From: an uncultured Schlesneria sp.
GTDB taxonomy: Bacteria > Planctomycetota > Planctomycetia > Planctomycetales > Planctomycetaceae
Length of the DNA stretch: 64,000 nt
Assembly (NCBI GenBank): GCA_903834925.1
Contig: CAILLA010000136.1
Location: forward strand, 1 to 64,000
Direction: 5' to 3'
Part shown: positions 11,222 through 22,248 of the stretch, piece after piece
Layout of the letters: the number at the start of each line of letters is the position of its first letter
Position numbering within the stretch: the first letter of the stretch is position 1
Made by a program: the position numbers and the translations under genes
The notes under the pieces: generated by a model
What the model saw: the letters and a program-made list of their open reading frames with translations, nothing else
Told to the model about the DNA's origin: nothing
Database searches by the model: none

Positions 11222-11341
11222 CTATTTGGCGACCCTCCCGGCACTGGGGCGTGAGTTCACAAACTCGCGCCACTGCTCAAACGCCGCCAACGGGGTTAAT
11301 GCTCCGACAACCATGAAAATATCGACGACCAAATCAAACAT
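11222..11341 (-). CDS. Candidate 39-aa small protein
   Basis: MFDLVVDIFMVVGALTPLAAFEQWREFVNSRPSAGRVAK*, preceded by aaggaga-tttgca-ATG; below the ORF track cutoff. Confidence 0.45.
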   Translation of the reverse strand: MFDLVVDIFMVVGALTPLAAFEQWREFVNSRPSAGRVAK

Positions 11342-11751
11342 TGCAAATCTCCTTCGCCGACCGAGACGCAATTCATGTGCCATGTCGATTTTCAGTTGGT
11401 TTTTACGTTAAAACCGTAATTTTGCCTAACAAATACGCAAGGTTGCGGTAAAAAAGCAGGCAAACCATCATCCTCGCTTAATCATGTAGAACACTGCGGC
11501 CTGACCAAAGTGAAATGCCGATTGTTCTCCCCTTTTTTTGATCGGACCGCAAGCGAGAATTTCGTCCTGAATCTGGCCTCGGAATTGGAAAGTTAACGAG
11601 TCGGAATCCTTGATGCCTCTTGTCGTGATTTTGGGGTTCGACTACGATTGCCCGGATGGATGTTTCTTCAACCAACTCAACGGTTGACGGTGAAATCGCC
11701 ATTTCAGAGTTCAAAGGTTCTTAAAATCCTCGGTTCAAGCGGATATCCCTT

Positions 11752-13821
11752 ATGAAGTTTCACGCTCTGTCACGCCCTGTTGGGATCGTAACTGTCGGTG
11801 TCGTTCTGCTTGTTGCCACCACGATATTCGCCCAGCAGTTTGGTGGGGCGCAGGCGTCTGAGCAGGCTACGGTCAAACTTGTCGCTGAAATGATTTCGAA
11901 GTATCACATTACGCAAAAAGCGCTTGATGATCGCATTTCCGGAATGGTCCTGAACAAGTTCGTTAAGGACCTCGATTCTCAGAAACTTTATTTTCTGAAA
12001 TCGGACATTGATGGCTTTGCACGCTACCGAGATCAACTTGACGATCTCTTGAAAGTCGGGCAGGCGAACTTCGCTCACGAAGTCTTCAAAATCTATCTTC
12101 AGCGGTTAGATGAACGTATGGCCGTCGCCCATATGATGATTGACGCTCCGCACGATTTCTCACTGGATGAATCGATGCTCGTGGATGGCGACCAACTGTC
12201 CTGGTCGGCCGACGCGAAAGAACTGAATGAGCGATGGAGAAAAAGAGTCAAGTATGAGCTTCTCTCAATGAGTCTGGACAAAACATCCGCAGAAGATTCT
12301 CGGAAGCGTTTGCACAAGCGTTATGAAACTCTCAAGCGAAACGCGCATGACACTGAAGACAATGAAGTGCTCGAAATGTTTCTCTCTTCTGTGGCTCATT
12401 GTTTTGACCCCCACTCGAGTTACATGTCACCTCAAACGGTTGAAGATTTCCAAATCACGATGCGATTAAGCCTTCAGGGAATCGGTGCCGCACTCCGATC
12501 TGAAGACGGCATGACAACAGTTGCTTCAATCGTCCCAGGGGGCGCTGCGGAGAAAGATGGCCGGCTGAAAGTCAACGACAAAATTGTGGGTGTAGGACAG
12601 GACGACGGCGACTTCCAGGACGTCGTTGAAATGAAGCTCAATCGAGTCGTTCGTCTGATTCGTGGCGAACGGGGAACAAAAGTCCGCTTGAAAGTCCTAA
12701 AAGAAGCGGGTCAAACTGAAATGATCGAACTGGTTCGGCAGACGATTGAACTCAAATCGTCGGAGGTCAAAGGAGAAATTATCCAGACAAGCGAACGGTT
12801 TGGAAGCACATTTGGCGGCCCCAAATTCCGGATCGGTGTAATTAACATTCCCTCGTTCTACCGTGACTTTTCGGGCGCTCAACAAGGCAAGGACGATTTC
12901 AAAAGTACTGCACGTGATGTTGCCAAAGTCTTGGCGGAATTCCATGACAAAGGTGGCGTCGACGCAGTGGTCGTCGACCTTCGAATGAACGGCGGCGGCG
13001 CATTAAGTGAAGCCATCGAAGTTACGGGACTTTTTATTGATCAGGGCCCTGTGGTTCAGGTGAAAGAACAGAACGGTCGAATCAAAAGCCATGATGACGA
13101 AGAACCGGGTGAACAATATCGAGGTCCACTGGTTGTGGTCTGTAATCGGTTGTCCGCATCGGCATCTGAGATTTTCGCTGCGGCGATCAAGGATTATGGC
13201 CGTGGCATCGTTGTCGGTGATACCACGACTCACGGTAAGGGAACTGTACAGAACATTATGCCGGTCAGCAGCCAGATGTTTCGGGTATTGCCAGGTGGCA
13301 AAGATCGTGGAGCACTCAAGTTAACGATCAACCAGTTCTATCGCGTCAATGGTGATAGCACCCAGAACAAGGGCGTCGAATCCGACGTTGTACTTCCGTC
13401 TCTTCTCGACCACATGGATCTTGGCGAATCGTTCCTTGATAACGCTCTGGCCTTCGACCACATTAACGCCGCACCACATAAAATCTGGCCGAACGTGAAT
13501 CCTCAAATCTTGACGACACTCAGAGACAATAGTCAACGACGTGTCGCAGTTGATCCAAAGTTTCAACAAACTCTGAAAGATATCGATCGGTATGTTGCTC
13601 GCAAGAGTCGAAAATCGGTGTCGCTCAATGAGGAAACATTGAAGGCCGAACGTGACGAAGACAAGGCCGCCAAGGAAGTCGAGAAAGAGGAAGAAGAGCA
13701 CGAGACCAAATCCGACAAGGCACCGGTCTTTGCCAAGTCAGAATACAACGACGAGATCCTACACATTGCCGCCGACTACACGTCGCTGCTGAAGTCGCAA
13801 AAGACTGCTGCCAACCGCTAA
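11752..13821 (+). CDS. S41 family C-terminal processing peptidase (Prc/Tsp-like) with PDZ domain
   Basis: 689 aa; TSP-like N-terminal domain, PDZ VASIVPGGAAEKDGRLKVNDKIVGV, RLSASASEIFAAAIKDYGRGIVVGDTTTHGKGTVQ. Confidence 0.9.
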   Translation: MKFHALSRPVGIVTVGVVLLVATTIFAQQFGGAQASEQATVKLVAEMISKYHITQKALDDRISGMVLNKFVKDLDSQKLYFLKSDIDGFARYRDQLDDLLKVGQANFAHEVFKIYLQRLDERMAVAHMMIDAPHDFSLDESMLVDGDQLSWSADAKELNERWRKRVKYELLSMSLDKTSAEDSRKRLHKRYETLKRNAHDTEDNEVLEMFLSSVAHCFDPHSSYMSPQTVEDFQITMRLSLQGIGAALRSEDGMTTVASIVPGGAAEKDGRLKVNDKIVGVGQDDGDFQDVVEMKLNRVVRLIRGERGTKVRLKVLKEAGQTEMIELVRQTIELKSSEVKGEIIQTSERFGSTFGGPKFRIGVINIPSFYRDFSGAQQGKDDFKSTARDVAKVLAEFHDKGGVDAVVVDLRMNGGGALSEAIEVTGLFIDQGPVVQVKEQNGRIKSHDDEEPGEQYRGPLVVVCNRLSASASEIFAAAIKDYGRGIVVGDTTTHGKGTVQNIMPVSSQMFRVLPGGKDRGALKLTINQFYRVNGDSTQNKGVESDVVLPSLLDHMDLGESFLDNALAFDHINAAPHKIWPNVNPQILTTLRDNSQRRVAVDPKFQQTLKDIDRYVARKSRKSVSLNEETLKAERDEDKAAKEVEKEEEEHETKSDKAPVFAKSEYNDEILHIAADYTSLLKSQKTAANR

Positions 13822-13913
13822 AAACCGTAACTGCGTTTGGCTGATGCAATCCATGAATTTGTCGTTATTCGGTGTTCTTTCGATATCTTATTCGGCCCTG
13901 CCGCGGTCCGCAC

Positions 13914-14900
13914 ATGGCCATTATTGAAGTTTCCCAGCTCGCAAAACATTATCGCGTCTATCGAAAGAATGCGGGATGGATGGCTTCCATCACCGGCCTT
14001 TTTCACCGCGAATACAATACGGTACGCGCGGTCAAAGAGGTCGGGTTTCAGATCGAGAAAGGCGAAATGGTCGCGTTTCTCGGTCCGAATGGCGCTGGAA
14101 AAACAACGACGCTCAAACTGCTTTCAGGATTGATCTATCCAACATCGGGTACAGCCACCGTACTTGGCTACATACCATGGCAGCGCAGTAATGCCTATCG
14201 AAAACGTTTTTCGCTTGTCATGGGCCAAAAAAACCAATTATGGTGGGATCTTCCCGCACAAGAATCATTCATATTGCATCGTGAAATCTATGACATTGAC
14301 CACGATGTCTTTCAACGTCGACTAGATGAATTGACCGAACTGCTTGAGGTTCGACAACTCGTTAAGCAACCCGTCAGAGAATTGTCACTCGGCGAGCGAA
14401 TGAGGATGGAGTTGATCGCCTCGCTACTGCACTCGCCCGAAGTTTTGCTTCTGGACGAACCGACGATCGGCCTTGATGTCGTTTCCCAGAGAAAAGTGCA
14501 GGGTTTCTTGCGTCACTATCAGTCTGAGCAACAAATGACCGTGCTGCTGACGAGTCATTACATGAAAGACGTTGAGGCATTGTGTCGACGAGCAATCATC
14601 ATCAATGAGGGCGAGATCAAGCACGATGGACCATTGGCGGAAATTGTGGATCGTTTCAGCAGCGTAAAACAGATTCACCTTCAATTTGCTGGAACAGAGA
14701 TTCCTGAAGACATCGATCGTTTTGGTAAGGTTCTTGAAAAGATTCCACCTCGAGTCAAGCTCGAAGTGCCGCGGCAGGACATTCCAAAAATCCTGGCGGC
14801 CCTTCTCGATAGGTACTCAATCGAAGACGTCGGTGTTCAAGAACGGCCTCTTGAGGACGCTATGGCCGAATTGTTCTCGCGAAAGAACTCTGACAAATGA
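13914..14900 (+). CDS. ABC transporter ATP-binding protein (ABC-2 exporter type, COG4586-like)
   Basis: ATG 13914 [24 protein letters not shown] Walker [33 protein letters not shown]. Confidence 0.92.
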   Translation: MAIIEVSQLAKHYRVYRKNAGWMASITGLFHREYNTVRAVKEVGFQIEKGEMVAFLGPNGAGKTTTLKLLSGLIYPTSGTATVLGYIPWQRSNAYRKRFSLVMGQKNQLWWDLPAQESFILHREIYDIDHDVFQRRLDELTELLEVRQLVKQPVRELSLGERMRMELIASLLHSPEVLLLDEPTIGLDVVSQRKVQGFLRHYQSEQQMTVLLTSHYMKDVEALCRRAIIINEGEIKHDGPLAEIVDRFSSVKQIHLQFAGTEIPEDIDRFGKVLEKIPPRVKLEVPRQDIPKILAALLDRYSIEDVGVQERPLEDAMAELFSRKNSDK

Positions 14901-15014
14901 AAAGCCTTCGTCGCATTGGGTTCCATTGCCATGGGGCGAACTGATGGTTGTTCGATCGACATTTGATCTGGCGAACAGACTTATTGCTGGGTCGATACTG
15001 AAAACTTCGCTTCC

Positions 15015-15839
15015 ATGACCTCATCACTCCGTGTCAAATGGTGCATCCTGAGAACCTCTATCGAAGAGAGGCTCGTGTATCGTGCTGACTTTGCGTTCGC
15101 GACGCTCGTACGATTTCTGCCGATTGTGACTCAGGTATTCCTTTGGGGAGCAATCTACCAGACGACCGGGCCTCGTGATCCGAAGCAGATCAACGGATAC
15201 ACTTATGGTGACATGGTGGCTTATTCGTTGCTTGTCATGGTTAGTCGAGCATTTTCTTCCATGCCTGGGCTGACGACAGGGATTGCTCGCGATGTCCGCG
15301 ATGGCGCGATCAAGAAATTCCTGGTTCAACCAATCGATTTGTTGGACTATCTGTTCTGGCATCGAGTTGCTCATAAACTGGTCTATTATGCCGTGGCATT
15401 CTTCCCGTTTGCATTTGTTTTCTGGCTCTGCCGGAATTATTTGCATGGGTGGCCTGATCTGACGATGTTCACAGGCTGGCTGATCTCATTGATTCTTGCA
15501 TTTCTGGTCGGATTTCTGATCGAAAGCTTAATGGGGTTATGTGCCTTTTGGTTCCTCGAAGTCAGCTCGCTCGTTTTCGTGTACATGCTGCTGAGTTATT
15601 TCCTGTCAGGCCATATGCTGCCGCTTGACTGGCTTCCATCCCCTTACGGCGATGTGGTTCGCCTCCTGCCGTTTAAATACCTGGCATTTGTTCCGGCTGC
15701 CATTCTGCTTGAGAAATACACCCATCAGCAGTTGGCGGTGGAATTACTCCAGGGTTTCGCCTGGGTTGCCGTGCTGTTCGCACTCAATCGCCTGGCCTTG
15801 GCACACGGCATCAAACGTTACAGTGCTTACGGTGGATGA
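15015..15839 (+). CDS. ABC-2 type permease
   Basis: 274 aa, six TM-like segments, directly downstream of the ATPase gene. Confidence 0.85.
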   Translation: MTSSLRVKWCILRTSIEERLVYRADFAFATLVRFLPIVTQVFLWGAIYQTTGPRDPKQINGYTYGDMVAYSLLVMVSRAFSSMPGLTTGIARDVRDGAIKKFLVQPIDLLDYLFWHRVAHKLVYYAVAFFPFAFVFWLCRNYLHGWPDLTMFTGWLISLILAFLVGFLIESLMGLCAFWFLEVSSLVFVYMLLSYFLSGHMLPLDWLPSPYGDVVRLLPFKYLAFVPAAILLEKYTHQQLAVELLQGFAWVAVLFALNRLALAHGIKRYSAYGG

Positions 15840-15913
15840 GCCACCCGATAGGGCACGCCATTTCGCCTCTCTTATCTCATTGAAGGCTGGCATCGCTGGC
15901 CGACATCGCATAC

Positions 15914-17146
15914 ATGGGACTCATGACAACTCAATCTGAAATCCCGTTGCAGCCCAATTCGATGTCTGGCGTCTACGGGCGGACGTTTTGGCTCGCCTAT
16001 CTCGCGAATTCGTTACTGGTCATGGCAAATGCATTGACTTTTCGGTTCGCTGAGCTGGTCCACAATCTTGGAGGAAGCGAAAGCGTTGTCGGGGACATCG
16101 TCGCATTGGGAACGCTCGTTGCCGTTGCACTTCGGCTCAGTGTTTCACACGTCCTTGATGACTATGGGACGCGAGTCATCTGGCCGATCTGCAGTTTATT
16201 ATTCATTGCCGGGTGCGCCGTTTTTCTTGGAGCATCCCAAAATACATTTTGGCTGCTTTATCTGGCGCGAGTGGCATTTTATGTCGGTTTGACCGGCATG
16301 TTTGCTTGTTCGATGGCCCACATACAGAATCATGTTCCAGCGGAGCGGCGAACCGAAATCATTGGCAACCTCGGAAGCAGTGGTTTCGTCGGGATGATTC
16401 TGGGATCAAACCTGGGAGACTGGATTCGCTACTTCGTCACGAATCCACAAACGCAATTTCTGATCTTATTTGGCGGGGCAGGTGTGATCGGGATTCTCTA
16501 CCTGATCCTCGTGATTCTGTTGACGAAGGACGATCAAGTCGCCGTGCGAACGCCGTCACCGGTCGCAATTCGACTGATGTTCCGTTTCTGGCCGGGTACA
16601 GTCGTTCTCGCGGCGATGACCATGGGAATGGGAGTGACGGCGACGCAAACGTTTCTGACTCGATACGCGACTTCACAAAAAATCGAAGGGATCGGTCTGT
16701 TTTTTACTGGCTATGCGATTTCGGCGTTTGTGTTTCGGCTATTGGTTCAAAACTGGAGCCAGACGATCGGTCGACACTGGATGCTGGTCCGTGGATTGAT
16801 TGGCCATACGATCGGCCATTTTCTCCTGGCATTCGTGACAGAAGGTTGGCAGTTTATCATTCCGTCAATTATCTGTGGTTTCGGTCACGCATTGCTCTTT
16901 CCTGCGGTTGTTTCGCTCGGATCAGGAGCATTTCCGAAAGAATGCCGAGGTGCCGGCACTGCAATCATCCTCGGCTTTACCGATTTTGGATCGCTCGTAT
17001 TCTCTCCAATTCTCGGGAGAATCAGTGATCGATTCGGATTCCAGACCATGTATTGTGTTTCAAGCAGCATCGCATTATTGACGGCACTTGGGTATGTCTA
17101 TATCGCAATTCGACATGAGGATGAAGAAGCACAACAGCTGCGGTGA
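15914..17146 (+). CDS. MFS transporter
   Basis: 410 aa, about 12 TM segments, MFS-type loops. Confidence 0.85.
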   Translation: MGLMTTQSEIPLQPNSMSGVYGRTFWLAYLANSLLVMANALTFRFAELVHNLGGSESVVGDIVALGTLVAVALRLSVSHVLDDYGTRVIWPICSLLFIAGCAVFLGASQNTFWLLYLARVAFYVGLTGMFACSMAHIQNHVPAERRTEIIGNLGSSGFVGMILGSNLGDWIRYFVTNPQTQFLILFGGAGVIGILYLILVILLTKDDQVAVRTPSPVAIRLMFRFWPGTVVLAAMTMGMGVTATQTFLTRYATSQKIEGIGLFFTGYAISAFVFRLLVQNWSQTIGRHWMLVRGLIGHTIGHFLLAFVTEGWQFIIPSIICGFGHALLFPAVVSLGSGAFPKECRGAGTAIILGFTDFGSLVFSPILGRISDRFGFQTMYCVSSSIALLTALGYVYIAIRHEDEEAQQLR

Positions 17147-17239
17147 TCCAAGACGTCATCGCACCTTTGCCAACCATTAACCTGCGTTTGAGCCTTCGCT
17201 CACGAAGCGAAGATCACTTGAAGGCTTAACCCGATAGCC

Positions 17240-18724
17240 ATGCCCGAGACACCCTTCACCACATTCGATTCCGGCAAGTCAAAGCCGATTCAAAGCAGTT
17301 CGCCAAGCGATCAAGAAGCCGCTCCAAGCGATCGGCATTGGCAATTCCGATGGACGATCCTGATTTTTGGTCTCGCCGCAGCACTGAGACTCGTCGCGAC
17401 ATTAGGCGATCTCGCCATTGACGAGGTCTGGTCGCTCTGGTTCGTGCGTTACAAAATCCGCAACATTGCTGATATTTTTGCTTTGCGGCACGACAATAAT
17501 CACTTGCTGAATACGATGATCCTTTACGTATTGGGATCGAGAGTATGGGGAATCTGTTACCGAATCGCCGCTGCAATTGCTTCGATCCTGGCTGTCTGGC
17601 TTTCCGGTCGCATTGCAATTCGCCACGGTGGATTCAAGGCACAGCTGACGACACTGACTCTTACCGGGGCGTCGTATCTTCTCGTCCTGTACGGCTCGGA
17701 AGCACGAGGTTATTCCTATGCCGTCTGTTTCGCGTACTTATCGTGGTTAAGCTTGTTACGTATTCAAGAGCATGGGCGATGGCTTGATGCCGTTGCTTTT
17801 GCCATCAGTGCCAGTCTCGGTTTTCTGGCTCACCTGACGTTCCTTTATTGTTTTGCGGGATTCTGTGTCTGGGCATTCATCAGGCGGTTGTCTAAACCGA
17901 CCTGGATTGTTCCATTGGCGTTGACTCCCCCTTTTCTCGTTGCGGGTGGTTTGTATCTGTTCTTCATTCGCGGAATGGCAATTGGTGGCGGTCCCGAAAC
18001 GACAGTCGCCTCGGCTGCGATTTCGACCTTATCCATCGTCGCAGGTGGGCCGCTTTACGATGACGGTGCATTGATTGCCGCTCTCATCGTGCTGATTCTG
18101 CTCGGCGTCGGATTCGTCCGACTCTGGAAATCAGATCGAGCGATGGCAGCCTGTTACCTGACCATCATTTTCCTGGCACCTGCCTTTGTCTTGTTCGTCA
18201 CCGGACACCAATTGATTTACCCACGGTACTTTCTGATACCAGTTGCCTTTGCGCTACTATTGATCGGGTATGTGCTTGCAGACATTTGGAGCACTCGTTG
18301 GTCGAGGCGGACCATTCCGATTGGCCTGATCGTTATATTTCTGACCGGAAATGGTTGGTGGACCGCATTACTGCTGAACCATGGTCGCGGTGAATATTCG
18401 CATGCGATGACGTGGATGGAGCAGAACGGTAATGCCCCTGCAACAGTCAGCAGCGATCACGATTTTCGTAATGGCTTGATGTTTGAATTCTTTTCGACGC
18501 AACTTTGGCCGACCGATCCACCTTTGCTGTACGTTGATCAACGCTCGCTTCCGCCACAGGGAACGGATTGGTTCATCCGCCATAATTTTGAAGCCGATCC
18601 TCCTCATCCCAAATTTATTACGGACTCATATGGAAATCCTTACCGGCTGGAACGGACCTTTCGCCACCAGAGCCTGACAGGCTGGAATTGGTGGATCTAC
18701 CGTCGGAACACAAAATCATTGTGA
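17240..18724 (+). CDS. GT-C / family-39-like membrane glycosyltransferase
   Basis: 494 aa polytopic; LAIDEVWSLWF acidic motif in the first loop, SEARGYSY. Confidence 0.65.
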   Translation: MPETPFTTFDSGKSKPIQSSSPSDQEAAPSDRHWQFRWTILIFGLAAALRLVATLGDLAIDEVWSLWFVRYKIRNIADIFALRHDNNHLLNTMILYVLGSRVWGICYRIAAAIASILAVWLSGRIAIRHGGFKAQLTTLTLTGASYLLVLYGSEARGYSYAVCFAYLSWLSLLRIQEHGRWLDAVAFAISASLGFLAHLTFLYCFAGFCVWAFIRRLSKPTWIVPLALTPPFLVAGGLYLFFIRGMAIGGGPETTVASAAISTLSIVAGGPLYDDGALIAALIVLILLGVGFVRLWKSDRAMAACYLTIIFLAPAFVLFVTGHQLIYPRYFLIPVAFALLLIGYVLADIWSTRWSRRTIPIGLIVIFLTGNGWWTALLLNHGRGEYSHAMTWMEQNGNAPATVSSDHDFRNGLMFEFFSTQLWPTDPPLLYVDQRSLPPQGTDWFIRHNFEADPPHPKFITDSYGNPYRLERTFRHQSLTGWNWWIYRRNTKSL

Positions 18725-18829
18725 TTTTCTTCATGCGCCTCTCTACTGCGATGGGGTTCGGCGAGTTATGCTCGATGGGGTCGTTCGCGGTGCGTCAAAA
18801 GGATTTTGGTTTAAAAGGGCGATGAGAGC

Positions 18830-21250
18830 ATGCTTGGAACACTCATCTTCGGCGGTCAGTCGTGGCTGGCTGTGGCTGTGGTGTTGTTCGGACTGGGCCT
18901 GGCTCTTGTCGCGTGGCGTTATTCCAGATCTCGGGCAGATGTTCCAACCCGTTTTATGGCCTCCTTCTTTAAAGCTCTGGGGCTTCTGTTACTCTCCATT
19001 TGCTTGCTCGAACCACTCTGGAGCGGTCAACGGGCCCGACCTGGCGCCAACCTGTTTGTATTGATGGCAGATAACAGCCAAAGCCTGACCATCAAAGATC
19101 CGAATGCTACGACGACTCGTGGAGAACAGCTCAAGAACCTGTTGAATGCCGAAGATGCACCTTGGCAGGTTCGGCTCGCTCAGGATTTTGATTTACGGCG
19201 ATACCTGTTTGATTCCCGATTGCAAAATGTGGCCGATTTTTCCGGGCTTACTTTTCAAGGATCACAAACCAGTCTGGTTGGAGTGCTTAACGGACTTAAG
19301 GACCGGTTTCGAGACCGCCCGCTCGCTGGTGTCCTGCTCTTCACCGACGGTATCACGACCGATTCGAAAGAGGCAAAACTCAGCCTTCAAGGGTTTCCTC
19401 CGATTTACCCCGTTATTCTTGGGACCGATTCATTAAACCGCCCCATTCCCGATCTGGCGGTGTCTCACCTCACGATTACGACAACCGCATTCGAAGATGC
19501 TCCCGTTACGATTCAGGCGGATGTCACCCAATCATCGCTTCCTAGTGCCAAGGTGACAGCGCAGGTCATTGATGAGGCCGGGACAATCGTCAAACAGGTG
19601 ACACAAGCATTTTCTGGCGACTCGGCACCCCTTCCATTTCGATTTCAGATTCGGCCAACCAAACCGGGGATCTCGTTCTACGAAGTCAGGGTTCGAACAG
19701 AAGCCGAAGCAAAACGGGCAGAAACGACAAAGCCTTCAACGGCCAGTTCATCACCGGACAAAGTCTTGAAGCCGCTCGTCGACGCATCTTCGATTGAATC
19801 AACGTTGTCCAACAATCGCCGACTGGTTGCCGTGGATCGGGGGAGAGCAAAATATCGAGTACTCTATCTCTGCGGTCGACCGAACTGGGAATACAAGTTC
19901 CTGAAACGAGCTATCGATTCTGACGAGCAGCTTGAAATGACGGGTGTCATTCGGATTGCGAAAAAAGAACCAAAGTTCGATTGGCGAAGCAAAGCAGGCG
20001 AAGTCAGTAATCCTTTATTTCGAGGTTTCGAAGGGAAGACGGAAGAAACCGAACGATACGATCAGCCTGTGCTTGTCCGATTAAACACAAAAACTCCCGA
20101 CGAGTTGGCAGAAGGTTTCCCCAAGACGGCGGCGGACCTCTACCAATTTCACGCGGTTATCATCGACGATCTGGAATCGGAATTCTTTTCGCCAGATCAA
20201 CTCGCTCTCCTCGAACGATTCGTCAGCGAACGAGGGGGCGGATTACTGATGCTCGGCGGATCGGAATCCTTTCGGCAAGGGGGTTACGAAAGAACCTCGG
20301 TCGGTCGCATGCTGCCGGTATCGCTTGAAGCCACTGCCGCTTCAGCTAATCCCATCGGTTATCGACTTCGGCTGACGAGAGAAGGCTGGCTTCAGCCTTG
20401 GGCACGTCTCCGCCTCACGGAAACCGAAGAGCAACAGCGACTGATCGAATTGCCCAATTTTCTGACGCTGAATCGAGCGGGCCACGTGAAGCCTGGTGCA
20501 ACAGTGATCGCCGAAGTGACGGAACCGACGGGACAGGCAGTTCCGGCCCTCGCCGTGCAAGCATTTGGAAGAGGACGCTGTGCTGCCATGCTCATTGGAG
20601 ACTTCTGGCGATGGCAACTTAATCGAACCGACTCACAACGCGAAAAGGACGACCTTGGCAAAGCCTGGAGACAGACGGTTCGCTGGTTGATTGCTGACGT
20701 TCCTGATCGGATCGAAATGCGGACGACACCCAAGGATGACTTGGGTCAACCGCTCATGCAGATTGAAGCTCGTATACGGACAAACGAATTCCAGCCTCAG
20801 GATAATGCGTCAGTCTCAATTAACCTGAGACTTCCGGACGGCACGACAGTCACTCAACCTGCCGAACCGTCACTCAAGGAAGCAGGGCTTTACCAGGCAA
20901 CGTTCGCATCCCGTCAGTCGGGACATTACCGAGCCGCAGTCGAAGTGATCGACCACGAAGGAAAGTCGCTTGGGCAATCCAACACGGGCTGGTCTGCCGA
21001 CCCAGCCGCCGACGAATTCGCCCGAGTCACACCGAATGTCGAACTTCTCGAAAGGATTGCCAAACAAACTTCCGGCGAAGTCGTTGCCATTCGCGATCTT
21101 GACACCTTTGTCCGCTCATTGCCCAGTCGAAAGGTTCCTTTAACGGAAGGCTACACCATCCCGATTTGGCACCAACCCTGGATGATGTTGTTAATTGTGA
21201 GTTGCCTCTGTGCCGAATGGGGACTGCGACGATGGAAAGGACTCCCCTGA
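18830..21250 (+). CDS. VWA / GATase-like membrane protein (paralogue of 8669-11101)
   Basis: LFVLMADNSQSLTIKD, VLLFTDGITTDSKEA, RFVSERGGGLLMLGGSESFRQGGY, C-terminal TM AEWGLRRW. Confidence 0.75.
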   Translation: MLGTLIFGGQSWLAVAVVLFGLGLALVAWRYSRSRADVPTRFMASFFKALGLLLLSICLLEPLWSGQRARPGANLFVLMADNSQSLTIKDPNATTTRGEQLKNLLNAEDAPWQVRLAQDFDLRRYLFDSRLQNVADFSGLTFQGSQTSLVGVLNGLKDRFRDRPLAGVLLFTDGITTDSKEAKLSLQGFPPIYPVILGTDSLNRPIPDLAVSHLTITTTAFEDAPVTIQADVTQSSLPSAKVTAQVIDEAGTIVKQVTQAFSGDSAPLPFRFQIRPTKPGISFYEVRVRTEAEAKRAETTKPSTASSSPDKVLKPLVDASSIESTLSNNRRLVAVDRGRAKYRVLYLCGRPNWEYKFLKRAIDSDEQLEMTGVIRIAKKEPKFDWRSKAGEVSNPLFRGFEGKTEETERYDQPVLVRLNTKTPDELAEGFPKTAADLYQFHAVIIDDLESEFFSPDQLALLERFVSERGGGLLMLGGSESFRQGGYERTSVGRMLPVSLEATAASANPIGYRLRLTREGWLQPWARLRLTETEEQQRLIELPNFLTLNRAGHVKPGATVIAEVTEPTGQAVPALAVQAFGRGRCAAMLIGDFWRWQLNRTDSQREKDDLGKAWRQTVRWLIADVPDRIEMRTTPKDDLGQPLMQIEARIRTNEFQPQDNASVSINLRLPDGTTVTQPAEPSLKEAGLYQATFASRQSGHYRAAVEVIDHEGKSLGQSNTGWSADPAADEFARVTPNVELLERIAKQTSGEVVAIRDLDTFVRSLPSRKVPLTEGYTIPIWHQPWMMLLIVSCLCAEWGLRRWKGLP

Positions 21251-22248
21251 TGAAACCAGTCATTTCTACCTGGCTAGTCATTAGCTTTTTTTGCACCCAA
21301 GCCATGTTGAAGGCTGAAGGCGAGACGAAAGCTCCGTCACAATCGTTGATTGTCGTCGTCGGAGCGGGTGGAACACCACAATTTGAAATCTCGTTCTATC
21401 AATGGTCCGAGCGGTGGGAAGCCGCTGCAAAACAAGCAGGCATTCCCGTAACGATTATCGGACGGCACCGGGGTGAAGGAAAAATCGAAGTTGCCGACTA
21501 TGACCGCTTGAAAACGGCAATTGAAGCGGAAAATGACGATTCGAACCGAGATCTGTGGATCGTGTTGATCGGCCACGGAACGTTTGATCGTCGAGTCGCC
21601 AAATTCAACCTGCGCGGTCCGGATGTCTCTGCCGATGAATTAAAAAACTGGTTAGCACCTGTTAGCCGACCAACGGCCATCATTAACTGCGCATCAGCTA
21701 GTGGCCCATTTATTCCGATCTTATCCGCCCCCAATCGGATCGTGGTCGGGGCAACCAAGTCGGGAACAGAAATCAACTTTGCCAGGTTCGGCGACCATTT
21801 GTCGCAAGCCATCAATGATTCCTCGGCGGACCTCGACAAGGACGATCAAACGTCATTGTGGGAAGCATTCCTGATGGCCTCGCGCCGAACGGCGGAGTAC
21901 TACGATAATGATGGACGAGTCGCCACGGAACACGCTTTGCTGGACGATAACGGCGATGGACAAGGAGTTCGCGCGGATCAGTTCCGAGGACTAACAGCCA
22001 TCGCCCAGCCAACTGACGGCCATCCGCTGGATGGCCGAAAAGCCCATCAGTGGCACTTAGTCCCCAACGCCACAGACGCCAGGCTCAGTCCCGAAGTCCG
22101 CGCAAAAAGAAATGAACTGGAACTCGCCATCGAAAATTTGCGTGACCAAAAAGAGACGATTCCACAAGTCGAGTACTTGTCTGAACTCGAACGCCTTCTG
22201 GTCGAACTGGCTGAGCTGAACGAACGCAACGAGCGTATTAGCCCCTAA
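21250..22248 (+). CDS. Secreted clan CD (caspase/legumain-like) peptidase-fold protein
   Basis: Start overlaps the previous stop by 1 nt; signal peptide; LWIVLIGHGTF (hydrophobic strand-HG) and PTAIINCASASG (strand-C) dyad pattern. Confidence 0.55.
   Translation: MKPVISTWLVISFFCTQAMLKAEGETKAPSQSLIVVVGAGGTPQFEISFYQWSERWEAAAKQAGIPVTIIGRHRGEGKIEVADYDRLKTAIEAENDDSNRDLWIVLIGHGTFDRRVAKFNLRGPDVSADELKNWLAPVSRPTAIINCASASGPFIPILSAPNRIVVGATKSGTEINFARFGDHLSQAINDSSADLDKDDQTSLWEAFLMASRRTAEYYDNDGRVATEHALLDDNGDGQGVRADQFRGLTAIAQPTDGHPLDGRKAHQWHLVPNATDARLSPEVRAKRNELELAIENLRDQKETIPQVEYLSELERLLVELAELNERNERISP

Noticed and set aside
16213-17028. 271-aa plus ORF inside the MFS gene
   Set aside because: Alternate frame of a clear MFS transporter, Arg/Ser/Asp-rich shadow translation
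17194-17212. 7-bp stem-loop (cttcgct-cacga-agcgaag) before the GT-C gene
   Set aside because: Short stem without U-tract; could be chance
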